Notes: a model not told the origin generated them from the letters alone. 64,000 bases of DNA from Flavobacterium antarcticum DSM 19726 (GCF_000419685.1 NZ_ATTM01000001.1:62001-126000); one strand, 5' to 3'; counted from the stretch's first letter, positions 7,028 to 18,090 are shown. Translations and numbers: made by a program.

Positions 7028-7335
7028 TTTAAGATTATTTCAGTTTTCATTATAACAAAATCGAACTGCTTTAATTATGGTTAAAGAAATCCAGATTAAT
7101 TATTTATGTAACTGAATATCGTTTTGAATACCATAAAGTAAGCAATCCTAACTATAAAAATTTCTGTAAAATTAACTTTTTAAAATCAGATCTAATTCGC
7201 CAAAAACTTAACAAAAACTAATTCGTTAAAAATTTCTTATTTTCATACAGTCTTTTACCTTTGTAAGTCGGAATAAAAACAACAAAGTCAATTGCTTTGA
7301 AGAAGTCGACTTCCGTCAAATAAAATTAGCTAGAA
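7028..7335. other. Divergent intergenic region before maeB
   Basis: 308 bases with no gene. It contains the probable maeB promoter at 7256-7263. I see no riboswitch-like or palindromic element. Confidence 0.5.
7256..7263 (+). promoter_or_regulatory. TAnnTTTG -7 promoter box of maeB
   Basis: TACCTTTG matches the Bacteroidota -7 consensus. It lies 72 bases before the ATG at 7336, leaving a 5' leader of about 65 bases. Confidence 0.55.
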
Positions 7336-9633
7336 ATGAAACGAAATATCAAGAGAAGAGAAGCTTTACTTTATCACGCCAAACCTACACCAGGAAAAAT
7401 ACAAGTAATACCAACAAAAAAATACGCAACCCAACGGGATTTGTCCTTGGCTTATTCGCCAGGAGTAGCAGAACCGTGTTTAGAAATTGCCAAAGATGTA
7501 AATAACGTTTACAAATATACCGCAAAAGGAAATTTAGTAGCCGTGATTACTAACGGTACTGCCGTTTTAGGATTGGGAGACATTGGCCCCGAAGCTTCAA
7601 AACCAGTTATGGAAGGAAAGGCATTGTTGTTCAAGATTTTTGCAGATATTGACGTTTTTGATATTGAAATCGACTGCAATGATATTGATGGATTCGTACA
7701 AACCGTAAAAAATATAGCACCTACTTTTGGAGGAATCAATCTTGAAGACATCAAAGCGCCTGAATCATTTGAAATTGAGCGTCGTTTAAAAGAAGAATTG
7801 AATATTCCGGTGATGCACGATGACCAACATGGAACGGCAATTATTTCATCAGCAGCGTTGCTAAATGCATTGGAATTAGCCGGGAAAACAGTTGATCAAG
7901 TTAAAGTGGTTGTTTCAGGTGCAGGTTCCGCAGCTTTAGCGTGTGCAAATTTATACGTCCTTTTAGGCGTTCGCCGAGAAAATATAGTCATGTTTGATAA
8001 GGATGGACTTCTAAATAACATTAGAACCGACTTGTCCGACTTGCAAAAAAGATATACTTCTGAAATCAATTACGAAAATTTACACGAAGCATTAAAAGGT
8101 GCGGATGTATTTTTAGGACTTTCAGCAGGGAACATTTTGACACCGGCCATGTTGATGGAAATGGCAGACGATCCCATTGTTTTTGCAATGGCAAACCCAG
8201 TTCCTGAAATTGATTATGACTTGGCAGTTGCCACTCGTAAAGATTTGATTATGGCAACAGGTCGTTCAGACCATCCAAATCAAGTGAACAACGTTTTAGG
8301 TTTTCCCTATATTTTTAGAGGAGCTTTAGACGTTCGTGCCACAAAAATTAACGAGGAAATGAAGATGGCTGCGGTTCATGCGTTGGCTTCATTAGCGAAA
8401 GAGTCAGTGCCCGAACAAGTGAATATTGCTTATGGTGAAACCAAATTAAATTTTGGTCGCGAATATATCATCCCAAAACCATTTGACCCACGATTAATTT
8501 CGGTGGTAGCTCCAGCAGTAGCAAAAGCGGCAATGGAATCTGGTGTGGCAACACATCCAATCACGGATTGGGTAAAGTATGAACACGAATTATTAGAACG
8601 TTTAGGTTCTGACAATAAAATGGTTCGATTGCTTACCAACCGTGCGAAAAATGATCCAAAACGAATTGTTTTTGCAGAAGCAGATCATTTAGACGTTTTG
8701 AAAGCTGCTCAAATTGTTTTAGAAGAAGGCATTGGTCATCCTATTTTGTTAGGAGATCGTGAGGTCATTCTGGAATTAAAAGAAGAGTTGGGATTTGACG
8801 CAGACGTGCCTATTTTTGATCCAAAAAAACCAGAAGAAGACGCACGTCGATTAGAATATGCTGATATTTTTTGGAAAACAAGAAACCGTCGTGGTATTTC
8901 ATTGCTCGATGCTCAAAAATGGATGCGAGAACGCAATTATTTTGCCGCAATGATGGTCAATCACGGTGATGCTGATGGTTTAGTGACAGGTTATTCGCGA
9001 AGCTATCCTTCCGTAATCAAACCAATGATGCAACTGATTGATAAAGCACCTGGAATTTCGCTTATTGCTACTGCAAATATGATGATGACCAATAGAGGTC
9101 CGATGTTTTTATCGGATACTGCGATTAATCCAAATCCGTCAGCAGACGATCTTGCAAAAATTGCTTTGATGACTGCGAAAACCGTTCGTATGTTTGGAAT
9201 GGAGCCGGTTATGGCAATGGTTTCGTATTCTAACTTTGGTTCTTCAGACAGTCCGAATGTGCATAAAGTACGTGATGCGGTGGCGTATTTACATAAATAT
9301 TATCCTGATTTAATTGTGGACGGAGAAATTCAAGCCGATTTTGCATTGAATCCTGAGCTGATTCAAAAGAAATTTCCATTTTCTAAAATTGCAGGTAAAA
9401 AAGTGAATACCCTGATTTTTCCTAATCTAGAATCGGCGAATATAACTTACAAATTATTGAAGGAACTGTACAAAACAGATTCGATTGGACCTATTATTCT
9501 AGGAATGGACAAGCCTGTACATATTTTCCAACTTGGAGCAAGCGTTGAAGAAATGGTAAACATGGCTGCCGTTGCCGTTGTGGATGCTCAAGAGAAAGAA
9601 AAACGCAAGAATGCGTTGCGAAGTTTGAGCTAA
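7336..9633 (+). CDS. maeB: NADP-dependent malic enzyme, MaeB type with phosphotransacetylase-like domain
   Basis: The enzyme decarboxylates malate to pyruvate, making NADPH. At 765 residues it is the long two-domain form. Residues 1 to about 410 are the malic enzyme part: SLAYSPGVAEPCLEI substrate loop, DIEIDCNDIDGF, MHDDQHGTAII, and a Rossmann VVVSGAGSAALACANLY motif. Residues about 430-760 resemble phosphate acetyltransferase (KRIVFAEADHLDVLKAAQIV onward), which in MaeB proteins is regulatory, responding to acetyl-CoA, and not catalytic. It has its own promoter and is followed by ruvA after 70 bases. Confidence 0.95.
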   Translation: MKRNIKRREALLYHAKPTPGKIQVIPTKKYATQRDLSLAYSPGVAEPCLEIAKDVNNVYKYTAKGNLVAVITNGTAVLGLGDIGPEASKPVMEGKALLFKIFADIDVFDIEIDCNDIDGFVQTVKNIAPTFGGINLEDIKAPESFEIERRLKEELNIPVMHDDQHGTAIISSAALLNALELAGKTVDQVKVVVSGAGSAALACANLYVLLGVRRENIVMFDKDGLLNNIRTDLSDLQKRYTSEINYENLHEALKGADVFLGLSAGNILTPAMLMEMADDPIVFAMANPVPEIDYDLAVATRKDLIMATGRSDHPNQVNNVLGFPYIFRGALDVRATKINEEMKMAAVHALASLAKESVPEQVNIAYGETKLNFGREYIIPKPFDPRLISVVAPAVAKAAMESGVATHPITDWVKYEHELLERLGSDNKMVRLLTNRAKNDPKRIVFAEADHLDVLKAAQIVLEEGIGHPILLGDREVILELKEELGFDADVPIFDPKKPEEDARRLEYADIFWKTRNRRGISLLDAQKWMRERNYFAAMMVNHGDADGLVTGYSRSYPSVIKPMMQLIDKAPGISLIATANMMMTNRGPMFLSDTAINPNPSADDLAKIALMTAKTVRMFGMEPVMAMVSYSNFGSSDSPNVHKVRDAVAYLHKYYPDLIVDGEIQADFALNPELIQKKFPFSKIAGKKVNTLIFPNLESANITYKLLKELYKTDSIGPIILGMDKPVHIFQLGASVEEMVNMAAVAVVDAQEKEKRKNALRSLS

Positions 9634-9678
9634 TATTTAATAGTTTAAAATTCAAGTTCTTTAGTTCAGGATTTTTGT

Positions 9679-9686
9679 TACATTTG
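9679..9686 (+). promoter_or_regulatory. TAnnTTTG -7 promoter box of ruvA-sprA
   Basis: TACATTTG lies 17 bases before the ruvA ATG at 9704. sprA follows ruvA by three bases, so this promoter probably serves both. Confidence 0.5.
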
Positions 9687-9703
9687 GCAATAACTTAACG
9701 TTT

Positions 9704-10285
9704 ATGATTGCACATATTCAGGGTAAATTAGTAGAAAAAACACCTACCGACGTCGTCATTGATTGTGGTGGCGTGGGCTATCACATCAATATTTCACTGC
9801 ATACCTATTCCTTATTACCGGCAACTGATTTTATTAAATTGTACACCCATGTGCAAATTAAAGAAGACGCTCATACGTTGTTCGGCTTTATGGAGAAAAC
9901 AGAGCGTGAAATCTTCAAAATGATGTTGACCGTTTCGGGAATTGGAGCAAGTATCGCGCGAACCATGTTGTCCTCGCTGGAACCCAAACAAATCATTCAA
10001 GCCATTGCGTCAGGCGATGTTCCTACGATTCAGTCCATTAAGGGAATTGGAGCAAAAACAGCACAACGCGTGATTATTGAGTTAAAAGACAAGGTGTTAA
10101 AGTTGTACGATTTGGAAGAAGTTTCATTGGTGCAAAACAATACAAATAAAGATGAGGCGTTATCTGCATTAGAAGTTTTAGGATTTATGCGGAAATCGGC
10201 AGAGAAAGTGGTGGAGAAAATTGCCCGAGATCATCCAGAAGCCACAGTCGAATTTATTATCAAACAAGCTTTAAAAAATTTATAG
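9704..10285 (+). CDS. ruvA: Holliday junction DNA helicase subunit RuvA
   Basis: RuvA is the tetrameric junction-binding partner of RuvB. Its 193 residues show the three expected parts: the N-terminal OB fold (MIAHIQGKLVEKTPTDVVID), helix-hairpin-helix motifs (LTVSGIGASIARTML and IQSIKGIGAKTAQRVIIEL), and a small C-terminal domain III (ALSALEVLGF region to the end) that contacts RuvB. The sprA gene begins three bases after the stop; the ruvA-sprA pairing is seen in other flavobacteria. Confidence 0.97.
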   Translation: MIAHIQGKLVEKTPTDVVIDCGGVGYHINISLHTYSLLPATDFIKLYTHVQIKEDAHTLFGFMEKTEREIFKMMLTVSGIGASIARTMLSSLEPKQIIQAIASGDVPTIQSIKGIGAKTAQRVIIELKDKVLKLYDLEEVSLVQNNTNKDEALSALEVLGFMRKSAEKVVEKIARDHPEATVEFIIKQALKNL

Positions 10286-10288
10286 TTT

Positions 10289-13200
10289 TTGAAAACAATT
10301 TTTATTAAAAGTATCGAATCAGTGCTGAAAATAAGCGGATTTCTGTTGGTTTTCTTATTTGCATTCGAAATGCAGGCTCAAATAGATCCTGAAGAGAAAG
10401 AACCTGTTACCGATACGATTAAAGGATACAATTCCGGAAAAATTGAAATTCAAAATCCGCCGTCCGTGGTTTCGTCTTATACGTACGATCCCATTACAGA
10501 CCGCTATATTTACAATTCAAAAGTTGGCGATTTCAATACTACTTACCCGGCAATTTTGACTCCAAAAGAATACGAAGCTTTGGTTTTGAAAGAGTCCATG
10601 CGGAATTATTTCCAACAAAAAGCCAATGCAATTGATGGAAAAAAACGCGGTACCGAAGATGCTAAAAAGGATTTATTGCCACGGTATTATGTAAATAACG
10701 GTTTTTTCGAAACGGTTTTTGGTAGTAACACCATTGATGTAAAACCTACAGGTTCGGTTGAAATGGACTTGGGAATGCGGTACACAAAACAAGACAATCC
10801 TGCTTTTTCTCCGCGAAATCGTGCCGTAACTACGTTCGATTTTGATCAAAGAATTAGTTTGAGTTTGTTAGGTAAAGTGGGAACCCGCCTTACTGTAAAC
10901 GCAAACTACGACACAGAATCTACTTTTGCATTTCAAAATTTAATTAAACTGGAATACACGCCCACAGAAGACGATATTTTGCAGAAAATTGAAGTTGGTA
11001 ATGTGAGTTTGCCTTTAAACAGTTCGCTTATTCGAGGTGCTCAAAGTTTATTTGGTGTGAAAACACAATTGCAATTTGGAAAAACCACGGTTACGGCCAT
11101 TTTCTCGGAACAAAAATCGCAAACAAAATCAGTAACGGCTCAAGGCGGCGGAACGATTCAAGAATTTGATTTGTTCGCTTTGGATTACGATGCAGACCGA
11201 CACTTCTTTCTGTCGCAATATTTTAGAAATTTATACGATCGTTCGTTGAGTAAATATCCCGTAATTGACAGTCGAGTTCAGATTACACGAATGGAAGTTT
11301 GGGTAACCAACCGTCAAAACAGAGTCAGTACAACCGATAACAATCTAAGAAACATCGTTGCTTTACAAGATTTAGGTGAAGCCCAACTTACAGGATTAGA
11401 AGATTACCAGGTAGTGAATTTGGGACCAACGATTCCAACAGGATTTTTCCTTAATCCTACTAATTCTCCAGTGGACAACAGAAATAACAAGTACAATCCC
11501 GCTTTAATTGGAACGCCTACAGGATTTTTATTGAGTTCTATTCGTCAAATTGAAACTACAAGTAACGCGTCTTTTAATGTCCAAGGAGCCAATGTTTCCG
11601 AAGGACAAGATTTTGCAAAATTAGAAAATGCGCGAAAACTATCGCCTAGCGAATATACGTTTCATCCGCAATTGGGTTATATTTCGTTGCAACAACGATT
11701 GGCCAACGACGAAGTTTTGGCGGTAGCGTATCAATATACGATCGGAAGTGAAGTGTATCAGGTGGGTGAATTTGCCAATGGAGGTCCGGAATCTACAACA
11801 GTAACCGGTGATGAACCACAAAATCAAGTAATCGAAACCAATAGTTTGGTATTGAAAATGCTTAAAAGTAGTTTAACAACGGTGTCAACTACGGTAAATA
11901 ATGTAACACGAACACGTCCTATTTGGAATTTGATGATGAAAAACATCTATCAGATTTCGCCAGGAGGTCAGTTAGAGCAAGAAGATTTCAGATTTAATAT
12001 TTTATACAGCGATCCGTCGCCTCTGAATTATATTACAGAAGCAAAAGGAAGTATTGGCCAACCGCCACTTCCGCTTCCTGCTGATGTTGCAGAAACACCT
12101 TTGTTGAAAGTGTTTAACATTGACGCCTTAAACTATACCAACGATCCAGAAAACAACCGACAAGGAGATGGTTTTTTTGACTTCATTCCTGGATTGACCG
12201 TAGATACTCAGAACGGGCGAATCATTTTTACAACCGTAGAGCCTTTTGGATCGCACTTGTTTAAAAAACTTAAAAACACAAACTCCGGCCTGGAAGATTA
12301 CGACGATCCTTCAACGTATAATGCCAATCAGGCGAAATATGTTTTCAGAACGTTGTATACCAATTCTCAGGCAAAAGCATTGCAAGACAGTGAGAAAAAC
12401 AAATTCCAGTTAAAAGGAAAATATAAATCTACCGGCAGTGATGGAATTTCGCTTAACTCTTTTAACGTGCCACAAGGTTCGGTTACAGTAACCGCTGGAG
12501 GTCGAATATTGGTGGAAGGACTGGACTATATTGTAAATTACCAGCGAGGAACGGTTCAGATTTTAGATCCGGCTTTGCAAGCGTCAAATACACCGATTGA
12601 AGTTTCACTGGAAAACAACGCCGTTTTTGGACAACAAACACGTCGCTTTTTTGGTGTGAATGTCGAGCATAAATTTTCGGATAAGTTTCTTTTGGGAGGA
12701 ACAATCTTAAGAATGTCAGAACAACCGTTTACACAAAAATCGAGTTTCGGACAAGAATCGGTTAACAATACAATTTTTGGATTGAACGGAAATTACGCTA
12801 CAGAAATTCCGTTTTTAACCCGCATGGTAAATAAATTACCCAACTTAGATACGGATGTTGCGTCTAATTTATCGGTTCGCGGTGAAATAGCCTTTTTGAA
12901 ACCCGATGCTCCAAAAGCAGATCGTTTTGAAGGAGAATCTACTATTTATGTCGATGATTTTGAAGGTTCGCAAACTTCTATTGATATGCGATCGGCTTCG
13001 GCTTGGAGTTTATCGTCGGTTCCGTTAAAAAAAGGAAATTCAAATCCTGAATTTGGAGGCGATGTTTTAGGAGTGGAAGGCGAACCAAATGCATTGCGTT
13101 ATGGTTTCAAAAGAGCAAAATTAGCTTGGTATACGGTTGATCCCATATTTTACACGAGTCAACGTCCAGGTGCCATAACAGATGCTGATTTGTCTTTCAA

Positions 13201-16200
13201 TAAAACACGACGCATTTACCTGGATGAATTGTTTCCTGTTACCGATGTGGCAGATGGACAATCAACGGTCATTAATACCTTAGATTTATCGTACTATCCA
13301 ACGGAACGTGGACCTTACAATTTCAATCCTGCAGCAAATGGAAATGTACTTCCCAACCCAGAAGAGAATTTTGGTGGAATGATGCGTGCCATAAGTTCAA
13401 CAAATTTTGAACAAGGAAATGTGGAATACATTCAGTTCTGGATGTTAGATCCGTACTTGAACGATGAAACACCGGTGACGAATAATGGAAAACTGTATTT
13501 TAACTTAGGTGAAATTTCCGAAGATATTCTGAAAGACGGAAAGAAACAATATGAAAATGGTTTACCGGAAGCAAATTCAGTGCAAGGTACTTCGAAATCA
13601 ATTTGGGGTCGTGTGCCGTCTTCACAATCGTTGATTTACGCTTTTGATACCAACAATGCAAACCGTGCGGTTCAAGATGTTGGTTTAGATGGAATTGATG
13701 ACGCTGCGGAAGCGCTTTTGCCAGGTGCTGAAAACTTTGCAAACCTTTCCGATCCTGCTGCAGATAATTACGAATTCTATTTAGATGTCTCAGGAAATTT
13801 ATTGGAACGCTATAAAAATTATAATGGTTTAGAGAAAAACTCTCCGGTAGAAGTAACGAATAATACACGTGGAAATTCTACTTTACCGGATGCAGAAGAT
13901 CTGAATCGCGACAATACGATGAATACCATTGATGCGTATTACCAGTATAGTGTTGATATTTCAACTGGCGCTTTAGCGGTAGGTCAAAATTACATTACGG
14001 ACGAACGTATTATTGAAAAAGCTAGAATTCCAGGTGGAGCAGGAGCAAGTGTGAAAGCAAGATGGATTCAGTTTAAAATTCCAATTCAAGATGTCCGACC
14101 TGAAAACAATATCGGTGGATTGGAAGATTTTAAATCGATTCGGTTTATGCGAATGTTCATGACTGGTTTCTCAAACGACATTACCTTGCGTTTTGGAACT
14201 TTAGATTTAGTACGTGGCGAGTGGCGTCGTTACACAAATTCGCCTGAAACAGGAATTGCTTTGCCTTCACCAGATCCTACAAATTTAGATGTGTTGTCTG
14301 TCAATATTCAGGAAAACTTAGACCGTGAACCTATTCCGTATCGTACACCACCGGGAGTTGTTCGGGAACAATTATACAATAATAACTCGGTGATCAATCA
14401 GAACGAACAATCACTTTCGCTTCGTGTAGCTGGTGCTGATGGATTGTTGCAAAATGAATCTCGTGCTATTTTTAAGAATTTGAGTATCGACATGCGTCAA
14501 TTTAAAAAATTGAAAATGTTTTTACATGCCGAATCTTTAGCAGGTTTAGAAGATACCAATCAATCGTTAAATGACGGTGAAATGGCGGCTTTCATGCGTT
14601 TTGGAAATGACTATACTCAGAATTACTACGAAGTAGAATTGCCGTTGAAAGTGACGCGAAAAAACGACGCAAGTACGGATGAGAAAGTGTGGCCTGTAGA
14701 AAATAATCTTGATTTGCCTTTGGACTTGTTAACTCAAATGAAAATTTTAGCAATGAATCCCGATCCTTCCGAATTGGATGATCAAGGCGTATTTTCAAAA
14801 TTTGATTACGAACTGGATCCAAATATTCCCGCACAAAACAGCAGGATTAGAATCAGTATAAAAGGAAATCCAAACTTCGGACAAGTACGGACGTTGATGG
14901 TAGGTGTTCGAAACAATACGGGGAAATTGCCGCTGGATTTGCCTGGAAAAGCAATTAAAGGAGAAGTATGGTTTAATGAACTTCGATTGGCAGGAATGGA
15001 CAACAAAGGGGGAATGGCTGCGATTTTGAGTTTGGATACAAACTTCGCTGATTTGGCTACTATTTCTGCTACAGGAAGAATGAGTACAATTGGTTTTGGT
15101 GCTTTGGAAGATGGACCAAACGAACGCAGTAGAGAAGACGCACAGCAATACAATGTGGTGACAAATTTAAATATGGGGAAATTATTGCCTAAGAAATGGG
15201 GAATCAATGTACCGTTTAATTTCTCAACAGGCGAGGAAATAATTACGCCAGAATACGATCCGTTTAATCAAGACATCAAGTTAGACCAGTTGATCAGCAT
15301 TACTGAAGATCAAGCTGAAAAAGACAACATTAGAGATCGTGCAATAGAATATACAAAAACAAAAAGCATCAACTTTATTGGCGTTCGAAAAGACCGTGGT
15401 GCTGAGCAAAAAGCGCATGTCTACGATCCCGAGAATTTGACTTTTAATTATTCTTTTAATGAAATGAAGAAGCATGATTATGAAATCAAAGAGTATGTAG
15501 ACCAGCAAGTTCGAACAGGTGTGGATTACAATTATAGTTTTCAACCCAAATTAGTAGAGCCATTTAAGAAAAATGAGTTCATGAAGAAAAGTTCGTATTG
15601 GAAATTGTTGAGTGATTTTAATTTCAATTATTTGCCTTCTAATATCAATTTCAGCACCAATATTGTGCGTCAATACAACCGCCAACAATTCCGTCAAGTG
15701 GAAGTGGAAGGAATTGGTATTGATCCTTTGTACCGAAGAAATTATTTGTTCAATTACCAATACGGTTTCAATTACAATTTGACCAAAACATTAAAACTAA
15801 ACTATACTGCGGCAACTAGTAACATTGTCAGAAATTATTTAGACGATCAAGGAAATACGATTGATTCGTTCGCCATTTGGGACGACTACTGGAATTTTGG
15901 TGAAGCCAATACACACAACCAGCAGTTGACCGTGAATTATGAATTGCCGTTAAACAAATTGCCGTTCTTGAGTTTCTTAAAAGCAACGTACACCTATACG
16001 GGCGATTTCAACTGGCAACGTGCTTCAATTGCAGAATCGCGTTTTGAGACTGAAAATTTAGACGGTACTTTTTCTATTTACAACTTAGGAAATGTCATTC
16101 AAAATAATGGAGCACACCGATTGAACACGGCTTTAAACATGGACTTGTTTTACAAATATGTAGGTTTGACCAAAAGCAGTGCAAAAAAACCAGTCGTTCG

Positions 16201-17629
16201 AACAGGCAATCAAGCACCGCCAAAACCGGGAGAGCGAATTGACAACAAACGACCAGTTACAACTTCGGAAGGAAATGTGTTTCTTGATGGATTGATTGGC
16301 GTGGTGACCAGTATCAAAAATGTGCAGATTAATTATGTGGAAACCGGTGGAACCGTTTTACCTGGATATACACCTGGAATTGGTGTTTTTGGAACAACAA
16401 AACCTGGATTGGGCTTTGTCTTTGGTAATCAAGACGACATTCGGTACGAAATGGCACGAAATGGTTATTTGACTAATTATCCTAATTTCAATCAGAATTA
16501 CACCGAAGTAGCGACGAAAACTTTAGACCTTACGGCAAATGTAGATTTGTTTCCGGATTTCAAAATTGATTTGGTGGCCAACAGAAGTTACATTGATAAT
16601 TTCTCAGAACAGTTTGACGTTTTGAATGGCGAATACCAATCGCGTTCGCCTTATAATTCTGGTAACTTCTCCATTTCAACTGTAATGATTGGAACGGCGT
16701 TTGGCCAAAGTGACGAAAATGGTTCTGCCGCTTTCAACACTTTTAGAAGCAATAGAATCACTATTGCAGATCGTTTAGCTCAGAATTACTACGGAAGTGA
16801 TACGTTTACGAGAGATACGGATGGTTTCCCAATTGGATTTGGAAAGAACAGCCAAGCTGTTTTATTGCCCTCTTTTTTAGCAGCTTATACCGACACGAAA
16901 GCTGGTGGTGTTTCGCTGGATGCTTTCCGAAACATTCCAATTCCAAACTGGACTGTTCAGTATACGGGATTGATGCGTTACCAATTTTTCAAAGATAAAT
17001 TCAAACGTTTTTCTTTGAAACATGCATACAAAGCTTCGTATACCGTCAATGCATTTCGATCGAATTTAGATTACAATCCTGGATTAACAGCAGCCGATTT
17101 GCAGCCAGGTGATAATTATCCAAACCGACTTTTGATTTCAAATGTCAATTTAGTAGAGCAGTTCAACCCGTTGATTAAGTTTGACATGGAAATGAAAAAC
17201 TCGGTTAAAATTGTAGCTGAGATGAAAAAAGATCGTGCTTTATCAATGAGTTTTGACAATAATTTATTGACCGAAGTAAAAGGATTAGAATACGTTTTAG
17301 GTTTGGGTTACCGTATCAAAGACGTGACATTTAACTCTGCGTTAGCGGATAATCCAACGGGAATTATTAAAAGCGATATTAATATTAAAGCTGATTTTTC
17401 GCTTCGCCAAAGTCAAACCATTGTACGTTATTTAGATTACGACAACAACCAATTGGCAGGTGGACAGAATTTATGGTCGGTTAAATTGACAGCAGATTAT
17501 TCGTTTAGTAAAAATTTGACGGCTATTTTCTTCTACGATCATTCGTTTTCAAAAGCAGTTATTTCAACCGCATTCCCAATTACTAATATTCGAACAGGTT
17601 TTACCATGCGTTACAATTTTGGAAATTAA
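10289..17629 (+). CDS. sprA: T9SS outer-membrane translocon protein SprA (Sov)
   Basis: SprA is the giant outer-membrane beta-barrel that forms the protein-conducting channel of the type IX secretion system and is needed for gliding. The 2446-residue length fits the family (about 2400). It starts at TTG 10289, three bases after ruvA, and begins with a signal peptide (ISGFLLVFLFAFEMQAQ). Recognisable stretches include NFNTTYPAILTPKEYE, YYVNNGFFETVFGSN, repeated strand patterns through the body, and a final barrel strand GFTMRYNFGN. The exported GH13 enzyme and the two adhesin-like proteins in this window carry T9SS signals, so they should pass through this channel. Confidence 0.95.
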   Translation: MKTIFIKSIESVLKISGFLLVFLFAFEMQAQIDPEEKEPVTDTIKGYNSGKIEIQNPPSVVSSYTYDPITDRYIYNSKVGDFNTTYPAILTPKEYEALVLKESMRNYFQQKANAIDGKKRGTEDAKKDLLPRYYVNNGFFETVFGSNTIDVKPTGSVEMDLGMRYTKQDNPAFSPRNRAVTTFDFDQRISLSLLGKVGTRLTVNANYDTESTFAFQNLIKLEYTPTEDDILQKIEVGNVSLPLNSSLIRGAQSLFGVKTQLQFGKTTVTAIFSEQKSQTKSVTAQGGGTIQEFDLFALDYDADRHFFLSQYFRNLYDRSLSKYPVIDSRVQITRMEVWVTNRQNRVSTTDNNLRNIVALQDLGEAQLTGLEDYQVVNLGPTIPTGFFLNPTNSPVDNRNNKYNPALIGTPTGFLLSSIRQIETTSNASFNVQGANVSEGQDFAKLENARKLSPSEYTFHPQLGYISLQQRLANDEVLAVAYQYTIGSEVYQVGEFANGGPESTTVTGDEPQNQVIETNSLVLKMLKSSLTTVSTTVNNVTRTRPIWNLMMKNIYQISPGGQLEQEDFRFNILYSDPSPLNYITEAKGSIGQPPLPLPADVAETPLLKVFNIDALNYTNDPENNRQGDGFFDFIPGLTVDTQNGRIIFTTVEPFGSHLFKKLKNTNSGLEDYDDPSTYNANQAKYVFRTLYTNSQAKALQDSEKNKFQLKGKYKSTGSDGISLNSFNVPQGSVTVTAGGRILVEGLDYIVNYQRGTVQILDPALQASNTPIEVSLENNAVFGQQTRRFFGVNVEHKFSDKFLLGGTILRMSEQPFTQKSSFGQESVNNTIFGLNGNYATEIPFLTRMVNKLPNLDTDVASNLSVRGEIAFLKPDAPKADRFEGESTIYVDDFEGSQTSIDMRSASAWSLSSVPLKKGNSNPEFGGDVLGVEGEPNALRYGFKRAKLAWYTVDPIFYTSQRPGAITDADLSFNKTRRIYLDELFPVTDVADGQSTVINTLDLSYYPTERGPYNFNPAANGNVLPNPEENFGGMMRAISSTNFEQGNVEYIQFWMLDPYLNDETPVTNNGKLYFNLGEISEDILKDGKKQYENGLPEANSVQGTSKSIWGRVPSSQSLIYAFDTNNANRAVQDVGLDGIDDAAEALLPGAENFANLSDPAADNYEFYLDVSGNLLERYKNYNGLEKNSPVEVTNNTRGNSTLPDAEDLNRDNTMNTIDAYYQYSVDISTGALAVGQNYITDERIIEKARIPGGAGASVKARWIQFKIPIQDVRPENNIGGLEDFKSIRFMRMFMTGFSNDITLRFGTLDLVRGEWRRYTNSPETGIALPSPDPTNLDVLSVNIQENLDREPIPYRTPPGVVREQLYNNNSVINQNEQSLSLRVAGADGLLQNESRAIFKNLSIDMRQFKKLKMFLHAESLAGLEDTNQSLNDGEMAAFMRFGNDYTQNYYEVELPLKVTRKNDASTDEKVWPVENNLDLPLDLLTQMKILAMNPDPSELDDQGVFSKFDYELDPNIPAQNSRIRISIKGNPNFGQVRTLMVGVRNNTGKLPLDLPGKAIKGEVWFNELRLAGMDNKGGMAAILSLDTNFADLATISATGRMSTIGFGALEDGPNERSREDAQQYNVVTNLNMGKLLPKKWGINVPFNFSTGEEIITPEYDPFNQDIKLDQLISITEDQAEKDNIRDRAIEYTKTKSINFIGVRKDRGAEQKAHVYDPENLTFNYSFNEMKKHDYEIKEYVDQQVRTGVDYNYSFQPKLVEPFKKNEFMKKSSYWKLLSDFNFNYLPSNINFSTNIVRQYNRQQFRQVEVEGIGIDPLYRRNYLFNYQYGFNYNLTKTLKLNYTAATSNIVRNYLDDQGNTIDSFAIWDDYWNFGEANTHNQQLTVNYELPLNKLPFLSFLKATYTYTGDFNWQRASIAESRFETENLDGTFSIYNLGNVIQNNGAHRLNTALNMDLFYKYVGLTKSSAKKPVVRTGNQAPPKPGERIDNKRPVTTSEGNVFLDGLIGVVTSIKNVQINYVETGGTVLPGYTPGIGVFGTTKPGLGFVFGNQDDIRYEMARNGYLTNYPNFNQNYTEVATKTLDLTANVDLFPDFKIDLVANRSYIDNFSEQFDVLNGEYQSRSPYNSGNFSISTVMIGTAFGQSDENGSAAFNTFRSNRITIADRLAQNYYGSDTFTRDTDGFPIGFGKNSQAVLLPSFLAAYTDTKAGGVSLDAFRNIPIPNWTVQYTGLMRYQFFKDKFKRFSLKHAYKASYTVNAFRSNLDYNPGLTAADLQPGDNYPNRLLISNVNLVEQFNPLIKFDMEMKNSVKIVAEMKKDRALSMSFDNNLLTEVKGLEYVLGLGYRIKDVTFNSALADNPTGIIKSDINIKADFSLRQSQTIVRYLDYDNNQLAGGQNLWSVKLTADYSFSKNLTAIFFYDHSFSKAVISTAFPITNIRTGFTMRYNFGN

Positions 17630-17674
17630 AAGTAAATACTCCACAAAACATTTTATAAATATAGAAGTATATAA

Positions 17675-17682
17675 TACATTTG
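17675..17682 (+). promoter_or_regulatory. TAnnTTTG -7 promoter box of gcvH
   Basis: TACATTTG lies 27 bases before the ATG at 17710. It overlaps the upstream TTG at 17680, which argues against that codon as the gcvH start. Confidence 0.55.
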
Positions 17683-17709
17683 CTACAGCAAACTAAAACA
17701 AACAACATT

Positions 17710-18090
17710 ATGAATATACCAGCTGAATTAAAGTACACGAAAGACCACGAATGGATTAGCCTTGAAGGCGATATCGCTACTGTAGGAATTACTGATTTTG
17801 CACAAAGCGAATTGGGTGATATCGTTTACGTAGAAGTAGAGACTTTAGACCAAACTTTAGAAAAAGATGAGGTTTTTGGAACGGTTGAAGCGGTAAAAAC
17901 AGTGTCCGATTTATTCTTACCTTTAGCAGGAGAAATCGTTGAATTCAATGAATCTTTAGAAAGTGATCCTGAAAAAGTAAACGCTGATCCTTACGGTGCA
18001 GGTTGGATGATCAAAATAAAAGTTTCCGATGTAAATGATTTTAATGAATTACTATCAAGTGAAGCTTATAAAGAACTTATTGGAGCATAA
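17710..18090 (+). CDS. gcvH: Glycine cleavage system H protein
   Basis: GcvH is the lipoylated shuttle that carries the aminomethyl group among the P, T and L proteins of glycine cleavage. From ATG 17710 it is 126 residues, the usual length. It shows YTKDHEWISLEGD, GITDFAQSELGDIVYVEVE, and the lipoylation site in FGTVEAVKTVSDL (Lys after EAV). The frame could be extended to TTG 17680, but that codon lies in the promoter. The end overlaps the VanZ-family gene. Confidence 0.97.
   Translation: MNIPAELKYTKDHEWISLEGDIATVGITDFAQSELGDIVYVEVETLDQTLEKDEVFGTVEAVKTVSDLFLPLAGEIVEFNESLESDPEKVNADPYGAGWMIKIKVSDVNDFNELLSSEAYKELIGA

Noticed and set aside
14795..15207. Long antisense frames inside sprA
   Set aside because: They overlap a confidently assigned gene, match no family and follow from sprA codon use.
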